Shown here piece after piece: positions 8,504-15,793 of a stretch of DNA of 64,000 nt. Within the stretch, counting starts at the first letter, position 1. Each line of letters starts with the position of its first letter. Made by a program: the position numbers and the translations under genes. Under the pieces are notes generated by a model that saw nothing but the letters and a program-made list of their open reading frames with translations, did not search any database and was not told the origin of the DNA. Source of the stretch: CAWCTD01 sp963798455 (GTDB lineage: Bacteria > Acidobacteriota > Terriglobia > Bryobacterales > Bryobacteraceae); contig CAWCTD010000004.1 in assembly GCA_963798455.1 (NCBI GenBank), positions 1,178,001 through 1,242,000 of the forward strand, read 5' to 3'.

Positions 8504-10231
8504 ATGCGCCTCCCGCAGTCTTGCGGTGGAGTGTTTCGCTTCGGCCCATACGAGGCCGATGCCCGAAACGGGGAACTGCGCAAACACGGCCTGCGGGTTC
8601 AGGTTCAGGACAAATCCTTCGGGGTGCTCGTTCCATTGCTGGAGCACGCCGGTGAGTTGGTCACGCGCGAGGAGCTGGCCAAGCGGCTTTGGCCGGAAGG
8701 CGTTTTCGTCGATTTCGAGAACAGCCTCAATAGCGCTGTGAACCGTTTGCGGGATGCGCTGCGCGATCGGGCCCGCCGCCCGCGGTACATCGAGACGCTG
8801 GGTGGCCGTGGATATCGCTTTATCGCTCCGGTGGAGCGGGTCCGCGCCGTCGAGCACACGCTTGCAGTGCTGCCTTTCGAAAATCTGAACCACGATCCCG
8901 AACAGGATTTTCTTGCTGACGCCGTTTCCGATGCGCTGAGGATGGAACTGGGGAACGTCAGCAGCTTGCGCGTGATTTCAAGACAATCCGTGCTGCGGCT
9001 GCAAGACACGCGGAAGACCCTTCCGGAGATTGCCGGCGGGTTGAAGGCAGACGTGGTCGTCGAAGGTTCCATTCTTCTGGCGGGTGGCAGTGTTCGCATC
9101 GCGGCTCAACTTGTGCAGGCGGCGCCTGAGCAACAACTGTGGGCGAAAGCCTACCAATGCGAAATGGCCGACCTCGTGACGGTGCAGGGTCAGGTCGTTC
9201 GGGACATGGCGCTGGCTGTGCAAGTGACCCTATCGCCGGCGGAGCAGACACTACTTTCCCGCCCTCGTCCTGTGGACCCGCAGGCGCATGTGGCCTACCT
9301 CAAGGCTCGCCATCACATGGACAGGAACTCACGGGAAGGACTTCAGAAGGGCTTTCAGTATCTGCAAATGGCGCTCGAAATGGATCCTTCCCACGCGCCG
9401 GCGCTTGCCCGCCTGGCCGAATACTACACTCTGCTCGGGTTCTGGGGGCATATGCCGACGCGTGACGCCTATCCGCGCGCCAAGGAGCTGGCACTGCGCG
9501 CGACCGTGCTCGATCGCGGACTGAGCACTGCCCATTGGGTCCTGGGATGGGTCAGTTGGTTGCAGGATTGGGATCTGGGCAAGTGCGAGACTGAGATCCG
9601 CCGTGCCGTTCAACTGAATCCGAGCGACGAAGGCGCACGGGTGATTCATGCCGTTTTCCTCGCCGTGGTCCGTGGAGATCCAAAAGCAATTGAGGAGGCA
9701 GGGCTCGCGCTGGAGTTGGATCCACTGTCACTAGACGTCAACACGGCGGCGGCATGGATTCACCTGTTTCTGAAAGACTATGACCGGGCACTCCAGCAGG
9801 CACGAGCGGCCCTGGATCTGTTCCCTGACTCGCTTCATGCCTACTACATCATCGGCTGCGCCGAGCTGGGCTTATCCAGGTTTCAGCAGGCCGTAGAAGC
9901 CTTCGAAAAAGCCTATGCAATATCCCCGGACGCCTTTTCGATCGCTTACCTGGGGCATGCGTATGCCAGGGCCGGGCAAATGAAAGCCGCGATGTCCTTG
10001 CGCGACGCAATGCTCGCAAAGCTACGGCAGGAATACGTCTCAACGAGAGCCCTTCTGTGTTTGTATGCAGGGCTGGGAGAGCGGGATCTCGCGTTCGAGT
10101 TGTTAGAAAAGGCGTATCAGGATCACGACTCTTTGCCCTTCTGGTTGTGCGCGTGTCCCACCTGTCAGCCGCTGCGTTCCGATCCCCGTTTCGATGAAAT
10201 GGTGCGCCGGATCGACATGCCAATCCATTGA
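8504..10231 (+). CDS. Winged-helix (OmpR/CadC-type) regulator with TPR repeats
   Basis: A 575-residue protein. Residues about 10-105 form a trans_reg_C winged helix (FGPYEADARNGELRKHG ... SLNSAVNRLRDALRD ... YIETLGGRGYRF). Residues about 115-235 resemble the TolB-like segment common in such regulators (TLAVLPFENLNHDPEQDFLADAVSDALRMEL). From about 280 on come tetratricopeptide repeats up to a Cys-containing C terminus. There is no receiver domain and no transmembrane helix, so the TPR part probably senses through protein contacts. It is divergent from the RCC1 pair and is the likely regulator of it. A strong promoter lies directly at the start codon. After its stop, 10232-10498 (267 bp) shows nothing recognisable. 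Confidence 0.8.
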   Translation: MRLPQSCGGVFRFGPYEADARNGELRKHGLRVQVQDKSFGVLVPLLEHAGELVTREELAKRLWPEGVFVDFENSLNSAVNRLRDALRDRARRPRYIETLGGRGYRFIAPVERVRAVEHTLAVLPFENLNHDPEQDFLADAVSDALRMELGNVSSLRVISRQSVLRLQDTRKTLPEIAGGLKADVVVEGSILLAGGSVRIAAQLVQAAPEQQLWAKAYQCEMADLVTVQGQVVRDMALAVQVTLSPAEQTLLSRPRPVDPQAHVAYLKARHHMDRNSREGLQKGFQYLQMALEMDPSHAPALARLAEYYTLLGFWGHMPTRDAYPRAKELALRATVLDRGLSTAHWVLGWVSWLQDWDLGKCETEIRRAVQLNPSDEGARVIHAVFLAVVRGDPKAIEEAGLALELDPLSLDVNTAAAWIHLFLKDYDRALQQARAALDLFPDSLHAYYIIGCAELGLSRFQQAVEAFEKAYAISPDAFSIAYLGHAYARAGQMKAAMSLRDAMLAKLRQEYVSTRALLCLYAGLGERDLAFELLEKAYQDHDSLPFWLCACPTCQPLRSDPRFDEMVRRIDMPIH

Positions 10232-10498
10232 GGCACTTCCGGGGTGCGCCGCGCTGGTTTCGGCAAGCTGTGGGCCTCAGTCTCTTTACCAAGCGAGGAG
10301 GCACCGGCGAAGGAGTGACGCCGTAGGGGCTACGAATCTACTTGGCTGGTTTGTCGCCTACCCGCACTTCTGCCTCACGCCCCTTGGAGAGCGTGCGAAA
10401 TCGGCGGGAGGAGTGTTACGTGGCAACCTGCCGCCTCCACAGAACTGTATTCTCGACGTCGTGTTTAGCTTTGCAGAGAGTGAGTTCCCTTGCCGGGA

Positions 10499-10849
10499 TC
10501 ACTGCGAGTCGCAGCCGAGGGAGAAGCGGAGGGCCGCGCAGATCTCACTCATTCGCCGGCCGCTGAGGCGTGCGAGGCGTCTGCCCAGCCGTTCTTGCGA
10601 CACGGTGACCGCGTTATGGAGATTGACGGCGCAGCGGCCCTTCATGCCGTCGTCTTCGTCGAGCAGGACTTCCGATGGCACTCCGCGGATCGTCGAGGTG
10701 ACCGGCGCGACGGTCACCGTCGATAGATAGGCTATGGCGCTGTCGCGCGTGAGGACAACCACCGGCCTCTGTTTGTCCGGAGGGGCAAACCGGTAGAGAC
10801 GAACGTCTCCCCTGGCTAGTCCACCGGCCACGCCGCCTCCGGTTCCCAT
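10499..10849 (-). CDS. MazF/PemK-type mRNA interferase toxin
   Basis: The product of up to 116 residues has the MazF/PemK fold signature: RGDVRLYRF, then DKQRPVVVLTRD, STVTVAPVTSTIRGVPSEV, and a C-terminal LHNAVTVSQERLGRRLARLS segment. Such toxins cleave RNA and are neutralised by the partner antitoxin. The ATG at 10849 overlaps the end of the antitoxin gene by 34 bp; a GTG at 10834 would remove the Gly-rich first five residues and is equally plausible. The frame is complete. The pair lies at the far end of the putative integrated element, next to the right repeat, a usual place for a stabilising toxin-antitoxin module. Confidence 0.8.
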   Translation of the reverse strand: MGTGGGVAGGLARGDVRLYRFAPPDKQRPVVVLTRDSAIAYLSTVTVAPVTSTIRGVPSEVLLDEDDGMKGRCAVNLHNAVTVSQERLGRRLARLSGRRMSEICAALRFSLGCDSQ

Positions 10850-11049
10850 CCGGCCAGATCATGATCCTCTCGAGGCGCCAGCGTGTAGCCCTTCCGGTCG
10901 CGCTCCTCCAGTTCCCGGATCTCGAGTCTCTTCAGGTGCTCGCGGAGGGCGACGCGAACCAGCGCGGATCGATTCAGCTTGGTGCGGCGCGCGGCCCGGT
11001 CGGCGGCCTGCAAGAGCTTCGAATCGAGCACAACCTGGATCGTTTCCAT
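10816..11049 (-). CDS. Antitoxin with ribbon-helix-helix N terminus
   Basis: The 77-residue product (from ATG 11049) begins METIQVVLDSKLLQAADRAARRTKLNRSALVRVALREHL, a ribbon-helix-helix DNA-binding domain of the MazE/CopG kind. An acidic C-terminal tail (ELEERDRKGY ... EPEAAW) probably wraps the toxin. A GTG at 11079 would add ten residues, but those codons fall in the likely promoter/operator repeats, so the ATG is preferred. The stop overlaps the toxin start, implying coupled translation. Autoregulation is inferred from the repeats directly upstream. Confidence 0.75.
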   Translation of the reverse strand: METIQVVLDSKLLQAADRAARRTKLNRSALVRVALREHLKRLEIRELEERDRKGYTLAPREDHDLAGWEPEAAWPVD

Positions 11050-11050
11050 C

Positions 11051-11080
11051 TGTGGACTATACTCCACAGTATACTCCACA
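11051..11080 (-). promoter_or_regulatory. Repeat-rich promoter/operator of the toxin-antitoxin pair
   Basis: Two copies of TATACTCCACA (11058-11068, 11070-11080) follow each other at a 12-bp period, and TGTGGA at 11051-11056 faces TCCACA as an inverted repeat. On the minus strand this yields TATACT and TATAGT, both good -10 candidates, right before antitoxin ATG 11049. The layout fits autorepression by the ribbon-helix-helix antitoxin. No clear -35 box is seen. Confidence 0.5.
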
Positions 11081-11091
11081 ATTCAGCTATG

Positions 11092-11222
11092 GCGCTGTTC
11101 GGCCCGTTCTACGTGGGAATCCGCCTGCCGGCGAAGGGGCTGGGCGCACTCCTGGAGGGCGAGCGGGCGGGGGCTATTGCCCGGCGTTGAGATAGAGACA
11201 ACCATCTGATTTCAGGACATTT
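11092..11222. repeat. Right copy of hemQ 3'-end direct repeat (putative attR)
   Basis: A displaced hemQ terminus: it still encodes the last 33 residues (ALFGPFYVGIRLPAKG to AIARR) but lacks the rest of the gene. Two substitutions from the hemQ copy change T to A and P to R. The left border is abrupt at 11092; on the right, weak similarity fades by about 11245, where the decayed DUF6807 gene begins. It marks the right end of the putative element. Confidence 0.7.
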
Positions 11223-11807
11223 CGGTGCATATTGGCTCGTTCGGATCTTCGCAGACCCGGATTCCCATGACGCCCTCGCGCGTGTCGCCCAGTTTGACCG
11301 GGATGCCGTGGCCGGCGAGGATTTGGACGTAGACATCGACGATGCGATTCGTGCTTTGGGCGGCAAAGATGTAATCCTCCACCAGGCTCCCAATGACCTG
11401 CTTATCCGGGCCGGCCATCTCGAGTTCAGCCCGAAGAGTCCCGATCTTGGGATCGGCCTTTGGGGCGGATTTCAGCTCGTAACGGCGGGTCTTGGGTCCG
11501 TTGGTCCAGAAGTCAATCCCGTTGGTTAGTCCATGCGCCCACCACAAGCCTCTCTAGTGCGGGTGGTCCGTGGAGTCCCCCGGTTCGGGCTCAATCGGCC
11601 AGCCCGGGTGACGACGATCCCCGTTGAGGTGCGCAGCGGGAAGAAAAAGGGCTTGTCCTGCTCCCTGGCGCAGTAAAGCGCGCCGAACGGCTTGCCCGAG
11701 CTCGAGACGTGAATCTTACCGGGTTCGTGGGAGAAGGTTACGGGCTGTCCCGCGCAGCACAGCGAGACGAGCGCCACGAGAACGGAGATACGCATCGCAT
11801 GTTTCAT
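11223..11807 (-). pseudogene. Decayed, truncated DUF6807 (PmoA-like) gene
   Basis: Read on the minus strand from 11807, the first part has a signal peptide (MRISVLVALVSLCCAG) and the DUF6807 start (SGKPFGALYCAREQDKPFFFPLRTSTGIVVTR). The frame then shifts by one missing base near 11596. In the shifted frame the DHPH motif is followed by TAG where the family has H or Q, then RGLWWAHGLTNGIDFW continues. Homology ends near the right repeat, so the C-terminal half is gone. The intact relative is at 30033-30995. One frameshift, one nonsense codon and a truncation make this a real pseudogene rather than a sequencing slip. Confidence 0.75.
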
Positions 11808-11831
11808 AGCGAGTAGACACTCACCGAGACC

Positions 11832-12602
11832 CTACCGTCCCAGCCATCCGCCGTCCACCAGCAGGAGGCTTCCGTGGACGTAGTCCGACGCGGCGGAGGC
11901 CAGATAGACGACGGCGCCTTTCACGTCCTCCGGTTCTCCCCATCGGCCCGCCGGGATGCGCGCCAGGATGGCCTGGTTTCGTGCCGGGTCTTCCTGAAGC
12001 GGCCGGGTGACATCCGTGGTGATGTAGCCCGGCGCAATGGCGTTCACGTTCACCCCCTTGCCTGCCCACTCGTTGGCGAACGCCTTCACGAGCTGGGCGA
12101 CGCCGCCCTTGCTGGCCGCGTAGCTTGGCACCGTGATCCCGCCCTGAAAGCTCAGCATGGACGCCGTGAATACGATCTTGCCTCTCCCGCGGGCGACCAT
12201 ATCCTTGCCGATCTCACGCGTCAGAATGAACTGCGAGTTAAGATTGACCTCGATGATCTTGTCCCAGTACTCGTCCGGATACTCGGCGGCGGGCCTGCGC
12301 AGGACCGTCCCCGCGTTATTGACCAGGATGTCGATGACCGGGAAGTCGGCTTTGAGTCGTCCGATGAACCGGTACAACGCGGGCCGGTCCGCGAAGTCGC
12401 AGGCGTAGCCCTTGAAACCGCGGCCCCGCGCCAGCACTTCCTTCTCGACCTCGCTGCCCGTTGCCTCCAACGACGCGCTTACGCCGGCGATGTCCGCGCC
12501 CGCCTCGGCCAGGGCGATCGCCATGGCCTTTCCCATGCCGCGCCGACACCCGGTCACCACCGCCACCTTCCCGTCCAGCTTGAACAGATCCAGTACTTGC
12601 AC
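11832..12602 (-). CDS. kduD: 2-dehydro-3-deoxy-D-gluconate 5-dehydrogenase (SDR family)
   Basis: A short-chain dehydrogenase of about 256 residues. The NAD-binding TGCRRGMG follows GKVAVVTG near the N terminus, NNAG is present, and the catalytic Ser-Tyr-Lys lies in TASMLSFQGGITVPSYAASKGG. The stretches SMLSFQGG, NEWA...NVNAIAPGY, RIPAGRWG and ASDYV.G...VDGGWL are those of KduD, which acts on keto-deoxy sugar acids from pectin breakdown. GTG 12602 is chosen because GAGGTGAG lies just upstream and the family starts near LFKLDGK; GTG 12617 is possible. It is divergent from rhaM across 53 bp containing the palindrome AGTATACT (12621-12628), which can serve as -10 on both strands. Exact substrate is inferred. 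Confidence 0.85.
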   Translation of the reverse strand: MQVLDLFKLDGKVAVVTGCRRGMGKAMAIALAEAGADIAGVSASLEATGSEVEKEVLARGRGFKGYACDFADRPALYRFIGRLKADFPVIDILVNNAGTVLRRPAAEYPDEYWDKIIEVNLNSQFILTREIGKDMVARGRGKIVFTASMLSFQGGITVPSYAASKGGVAQLVKAFANEWAGKGVNVNAIAPGYITTDVTRPLQEDPARNQAILARIPAGRWGEPEDVKGAVVYLASAASDYVHGSLLLVDGGWLGR

Positions 12603-12655
12603 CTTCTCACCTCGCACCGCAGTATACTCTAGAATTCCTAAAGGAGATCAGACTC

Positions 12656-12986
12656 GTGCCGAAAATGCAACGTGTGTGCTTCTCTGCTTCAGGTCAAGAA
12701 GGACCGCCTCGCCGAATACAAGGAGCGCCATAAAGCCGTCTGGCCGGACATGCTGGCCGCGCTCAGCGAAACCGGCTGGCACAACTACTCGCTCTTCCTG
12801 CGGGACGACGGCCTGCTGATTGGCTACTGCGAGACGCCGGACTTCCAGGCGGCGCTCACCGGGATGGCCGGCAAGGAAGTCAACGCGCGCTGGCAGGCCC
12901 AGATGAAGGAGTTTTTCGTGGACCCGGGCGGGCGCGAGGCCGACAGGCAAATGGTCTCGCTCGAAGAAGTTTTCCATCTCGACTGA
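12656..12986 (+). CDS. rhaM: L-rhamnose mutarotase, interrupted by one extra base
   Basis: RhaM interconverts alpha- and beta-L-rhamnose. The body (KKDRLAEYKERHKAVWPDMLAALSETGWHNYSLFLRDDG ... VNARWQAQMKEFF) is a clear match at the usual length of about 105 residues. The best start is GTG 12656, nine bases after AAGGAG, or ATG 12665; from there the frame reads MQRVCF, the expected family N terminus. One extra T at about 12683 then shifts it, and LLQVKKDRL continues in the next frame. The only unbroken frame would start at GTG 12672 with MCASLLQV, which lacks a ribosome site. Either a sequencing insertion or a recent mutation. It precedes the GH51 gene by 13 bp. Confidence 0.8.
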
Positions 12987-12999
12987 ATTAGGAGGTTCC

Positions 13000-14574
13000 A
13001 TGAGCCCATCATTCACCCGCCGCGGCTTCGCCTTCGGCGCCGGCGCGGCGCTGTTCTCAGCCATCACAACCCGGAAGAGTTTTTCGGCCCAATCTCAAGA
13101 GCAGAAAGTCGAAGTGAACGCCGCTTCGGAAATCGGCGTGATCAACCCCTATCTGCACTCGAACTTCGCCGAGCATCTGGGGAGCTGCATTTACGGCGGC
13201 CTCTGGGTCGGCAGGAATTCCAAGATCCCGAACATCAATGGCTACCGCCGGCAGGCAGTCGAATGGCTGAAGGAACTCGGCATCCCCGTGCTCCGCTGGC
13301 CGGGCGGCTGTTTCGCCGACGACTATCACTGGCGCAGCGGCATCGGCCCCGCCGAAAAGCGCCGGAAGATCGTGAACGTGAGCTGGGGCGGCACCATCGA
13401 GGACAACAGCTTCGGCACCCACGAGTTCATCGGCTTGTGCCGCCTGATCGGCTCCGAGCCCTACCTGGCGGGCAACGTCGGCAGCGGCACGCCGGAGGAG
13501 TTGCGCGACTGGATGGAGTACTGCAACCAACCGTCGGGCAGTTCGCTGGCCGAAGAGCGGGCAGCCAACGGTTCTCCCGAGCCGTTCAACGTTCGCATCT
13601 GGGGCGTGGGCAACGAGAACTGGGGCTGTGGCGGCAACATGACTCCCCAGGAATACGCCGGCAACTTCCGCCGGTTCCGCACGTTCCTCAGGGGGTTTGG
13701 CGGGACCAGGCCTTTCCTGGTTGCCTGCGGCCCCAACGGAAACAACGCCGATTGGTCCAAGGGCGTCCTGGAGACCCTCGCCGGCAGGGGCGGGCGTGGA
13801 GGCGCTCAGGGCGCGCCCTCCATGGGCTTCGCCATGCACTTCTACTCGAACGGATCAGCCGAGCCGACCAAGTTCACGGTTGAGGCCATGCAGCAACAAT
13901 TGTCCTCCTTCGCCCGCATCGAAGAGGCGGTCCTCCAGCAGCGCGCCTTGCTCGACACCTACGACAAGAACAGGCAGATGGGCTTGATGGTGGACGAGTG
14001 GGGCGTCTGGGATCGGATGATTCCGGAGGAAGAGAAGAAGTACGGCAGGCTGTGGATGCAAAGCACCATGCGCAGCGCCGTGGCGGCCGGCATGGGGCTC
14101 AACGTGTTCCATCGGCAGGCCGACAAGCTCTACATGTGCAACATCGCGCAGACGGTCAACGTGCTGCAATCGGTGATCCTGGCTTACGAGAACAACTGCG
14201 TGCGGACCACCAGCTATTACGCCTTCGCCATGCAGAAGCCGCACCGGTCCAAGACCGCGGTCCGCGTGGAGACCGGCGACGCCACGCCGCTCGGCATCTC
14301 GGTCTCGGCTTCGAAGAAGGACAACGAGATGGCGCTGACCTTCATCAACCCGAAGCACGACGTCGAGATGAGCGTGAACTGCGGCTTCACCGGCGCCACG
14401 GCGGCCTCCGCCAAGGGCCAGTTACTGTCTCATCCGGACTACAACGCCTGCAATACCTTCGAGAATCCGAACCTCATCGTGCCCAAGGACTGCCCGGTCA
14501 CGGTGCAGGGCGGGCGGCTTCGGTTGTCGCTGCCCCCGATCTCCATGGCCAGCGTGATCGTGCGTCTGGCGTAA
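13000..14574 (+). CDS. GH51 alpha-L-arabinofuranosidase, exported
   Basis: A 524-residue glycoside hydrolase that should release L-arabinose from arabinan, arabinoxylan or pectin side chains. The N terminus has a Tat-like signal (TRRGFAFGAGAALFSA). The barrel contains LRWPGGCFADDYHW at about 98-111, the acid/base Glu in GVGNENWG (E206) and the nucleophile in MVDEWGVWDRM (E333). The C-terminal part is the usual beta-sandwich. ATG 13000 follows TTAGGAGG. It lies 13 bp after rhaM, so both are probably one transcript; with kduD and the GH2 gene they suggest use of pectin-type sugars. Periplasmic or surface location is inferred from the signal. Confidence 0.9.
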   Translation: MSPSFTRRGFAFGAGAALFSAITTRKSFSAQSQEQKVEVNAASEIGVINPYLHSNFAEHLGSCIYGGLWVGRNSKIPNINGYRRQAVEWLKELGIPVLRWPGGCFADDYHWRSGIGPAEKRRKIVNVSWGGTIEDNSFGTHEFIGLCRLIGSEPYLAGNVGSGTPEELRDWMEYCNQPSGSSLAEERAANGSPEPFNVRIWGVGNENWGCGGNMTPQEYAGNFRRFRTFLRGFGGTRPFLVACGPNGNNADWSKGVLETLAGRGGRGGAQGAPSMGFAMHFYSNGSAEPTKFTVEAMQQQLSSFARIEEAVLQQRALLDTYDKNRQMGLMVDEWGVWDRMIPEEEKKYGRLWMQSTMRSAVAAGMGLNVFHRQADKLYMCNIAQTVNVLQSVILAYENNCVRTTSYYAFAMQKPHRSKTAVRVETGDATPLGISVSASKKDNEMALTFINPKHDVEMSVNCGFTGATAASAKGQLLSHPDYNACNTFENPNLIVPKDCPVTVQGGRLRLSLPPISMASVIVRLA

Positions 14575-14633
14575 GGAAAACGCTAGAATCAAGGGGATCT
14601 CGGCTTCGGCAGCGCTTGTTCGCTTGTGATCCC

Positions 14634-15785
14634 ATGATTCTGGGCATTCCGAAAGAGACCTATGCGGGTGAGCGCAGGGTGGCGCTCACACCGGCCGTTC
14701 TACCTGCCTTTTCCAAAGCGGGCATTCAGGTGCTTCTGGAAAGTGGCGCAGGCGAGGCGGCCGGATTCCCCGACTCCGTCTACACGGAAAGAGGGGTCCG
14801 CAGCGCCGACCGGGCGGAAGTCTTCGGCTCGGCTGACGCGATCGCCCAAGTCCGGGCCTACGGAGCCAACCCTCAAACCGGCGCCGCCGATCTCAAGGAC
14901 CTCCGGCGCGGGCAAGTCGTGATCGGTTTCTTCGACCCGCTGTCGGCCCCGGCGCGAGTGCGCGAATTCGCGGCCACGGGGGCCGCCGGCTTCGCCATGG
15001 AATTGATGCCTCGCATTACGCGGGCGCAGAACATGGACGCTCTGTCCTCGATGGCTACGGTGGCCGGCTACAAGGCCGTGCTCATCGCCGCGGAGCGTCT
15101 GCCCCGGATGTTCCCCATGCTCACTACCGCGGCCGGCACCATCGCCCCCGCCAGGGTCTTCGTGATCGGCGCCGGAGTCGCCGGCCTTCAGGCCATTGCC
15201 ACGGCGCGCCGTTTGGGAGCAGTCGTGACGGCATATGACGTTCGCCCGGCGGTCAAGGAGCAAATCGAAAGCCTCGGCGCAAAGTTCGTCGAACTGCCGC
15301 TCGATACCGCCGCCGCCCAGGACAAGGGCGGCTATGCGCAGGCCCAGGACGAAGCCTTCTACCGCCGCCAGCGCGAGCTGATGGCCAAGGCTGTGGCGGA
15401 GTGCGATGTGGTCATCACCACCGCCGCCGTGCCCGGCCGCAAGGCGCCGGTTCTGATCGCCGCGGAAATGCTGGCCGCCATGCATCCCGGCTCGGTCATC
15501 GTGGACCTGGCCGCCGAGAGGGGCGGCAATTGCGAGGTGACCCAACCCGACCGGGTCATCGTCGAGGACGGCGTCACCGTGATGGGCCCCACCAATCTGC
15601 CCGCGAGCGTGCCCTATCACGCCAGTCAGATGTACGGGAAGAACGTCGCCAACTTCCTGCTCCTGCTGAACAAGGCCGGGATGAACCTGGACTCGGAAGA
15701 CGAGATCATTCGCGAGACGCTCCTCACCAGGGGTGGCGAGATCGTGAACGCGCGCGTGCGCGCGCTGGCGGCGACCAGAGAATAG
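14634..15785 (+). CDS. pntAA: NAD(P) transhydrogenase subunit alpha, part 1 (orphan)
   Basis: The 383-residue product begins MILGIPKETYAGERRVALTP and holds the alanine-dehydrogenase/PNT N-terminal domain, then the nucleotide-binding domain (VFVIGAGVAGLQAIATARRLGAVVTAYDVRP) and the AERGGNCE and GPTNLPASVPYHAS motifs. This is the soluble NAD(H)-binding dI component of proton-translocating transhydrogenase. The membrane part (PntAB) and PntB do not follow: the next gene is a GH2 glycosidase eight bases on. So the subunit is either complemented from elsewhere or works alone as a dehydrogenase-like protein. No good ribosome site is seen at ATG 14634. It could also be read as an alanine-dehydrogenase relative, but the RQRE and GPTNLP region favours PntAA. 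Confidence 0.8.
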   Translation: MILGIPKETYAGERRVALTPAVLPAFSKAGIQVLLESGAGEAAGFPDSVYTERGVRSADRAEVFGSADAIAQVRAYGANPQTGAADLKDLRRGQVVIGFFDPLSAPARVREFAATGAAGFAMELMPRITRAQNMDALSSMATVAGYKAVLIAAERLPRMFPMLTTAAGTIAPARVFVIGAGVAGLQAIATARRLGAVVTAYDVRPAVKEQIESLGAKFVELPLDTAAAQDKGGYAQAQDEAFYRRQRELMAKAVAECDVVITTAAVPGRKAPVLIAAEMLAAMHPGSVIVDLAAERGGNCEVTQPDRVIVEDGVTVMGPTNLPASVPYHASQMYGKNVANFLLLLNKAGMNLDSEDEIIRETLLTRGGEIVNARVRALAATRE

Positions 15786-15793
15786 GAGGCAGC

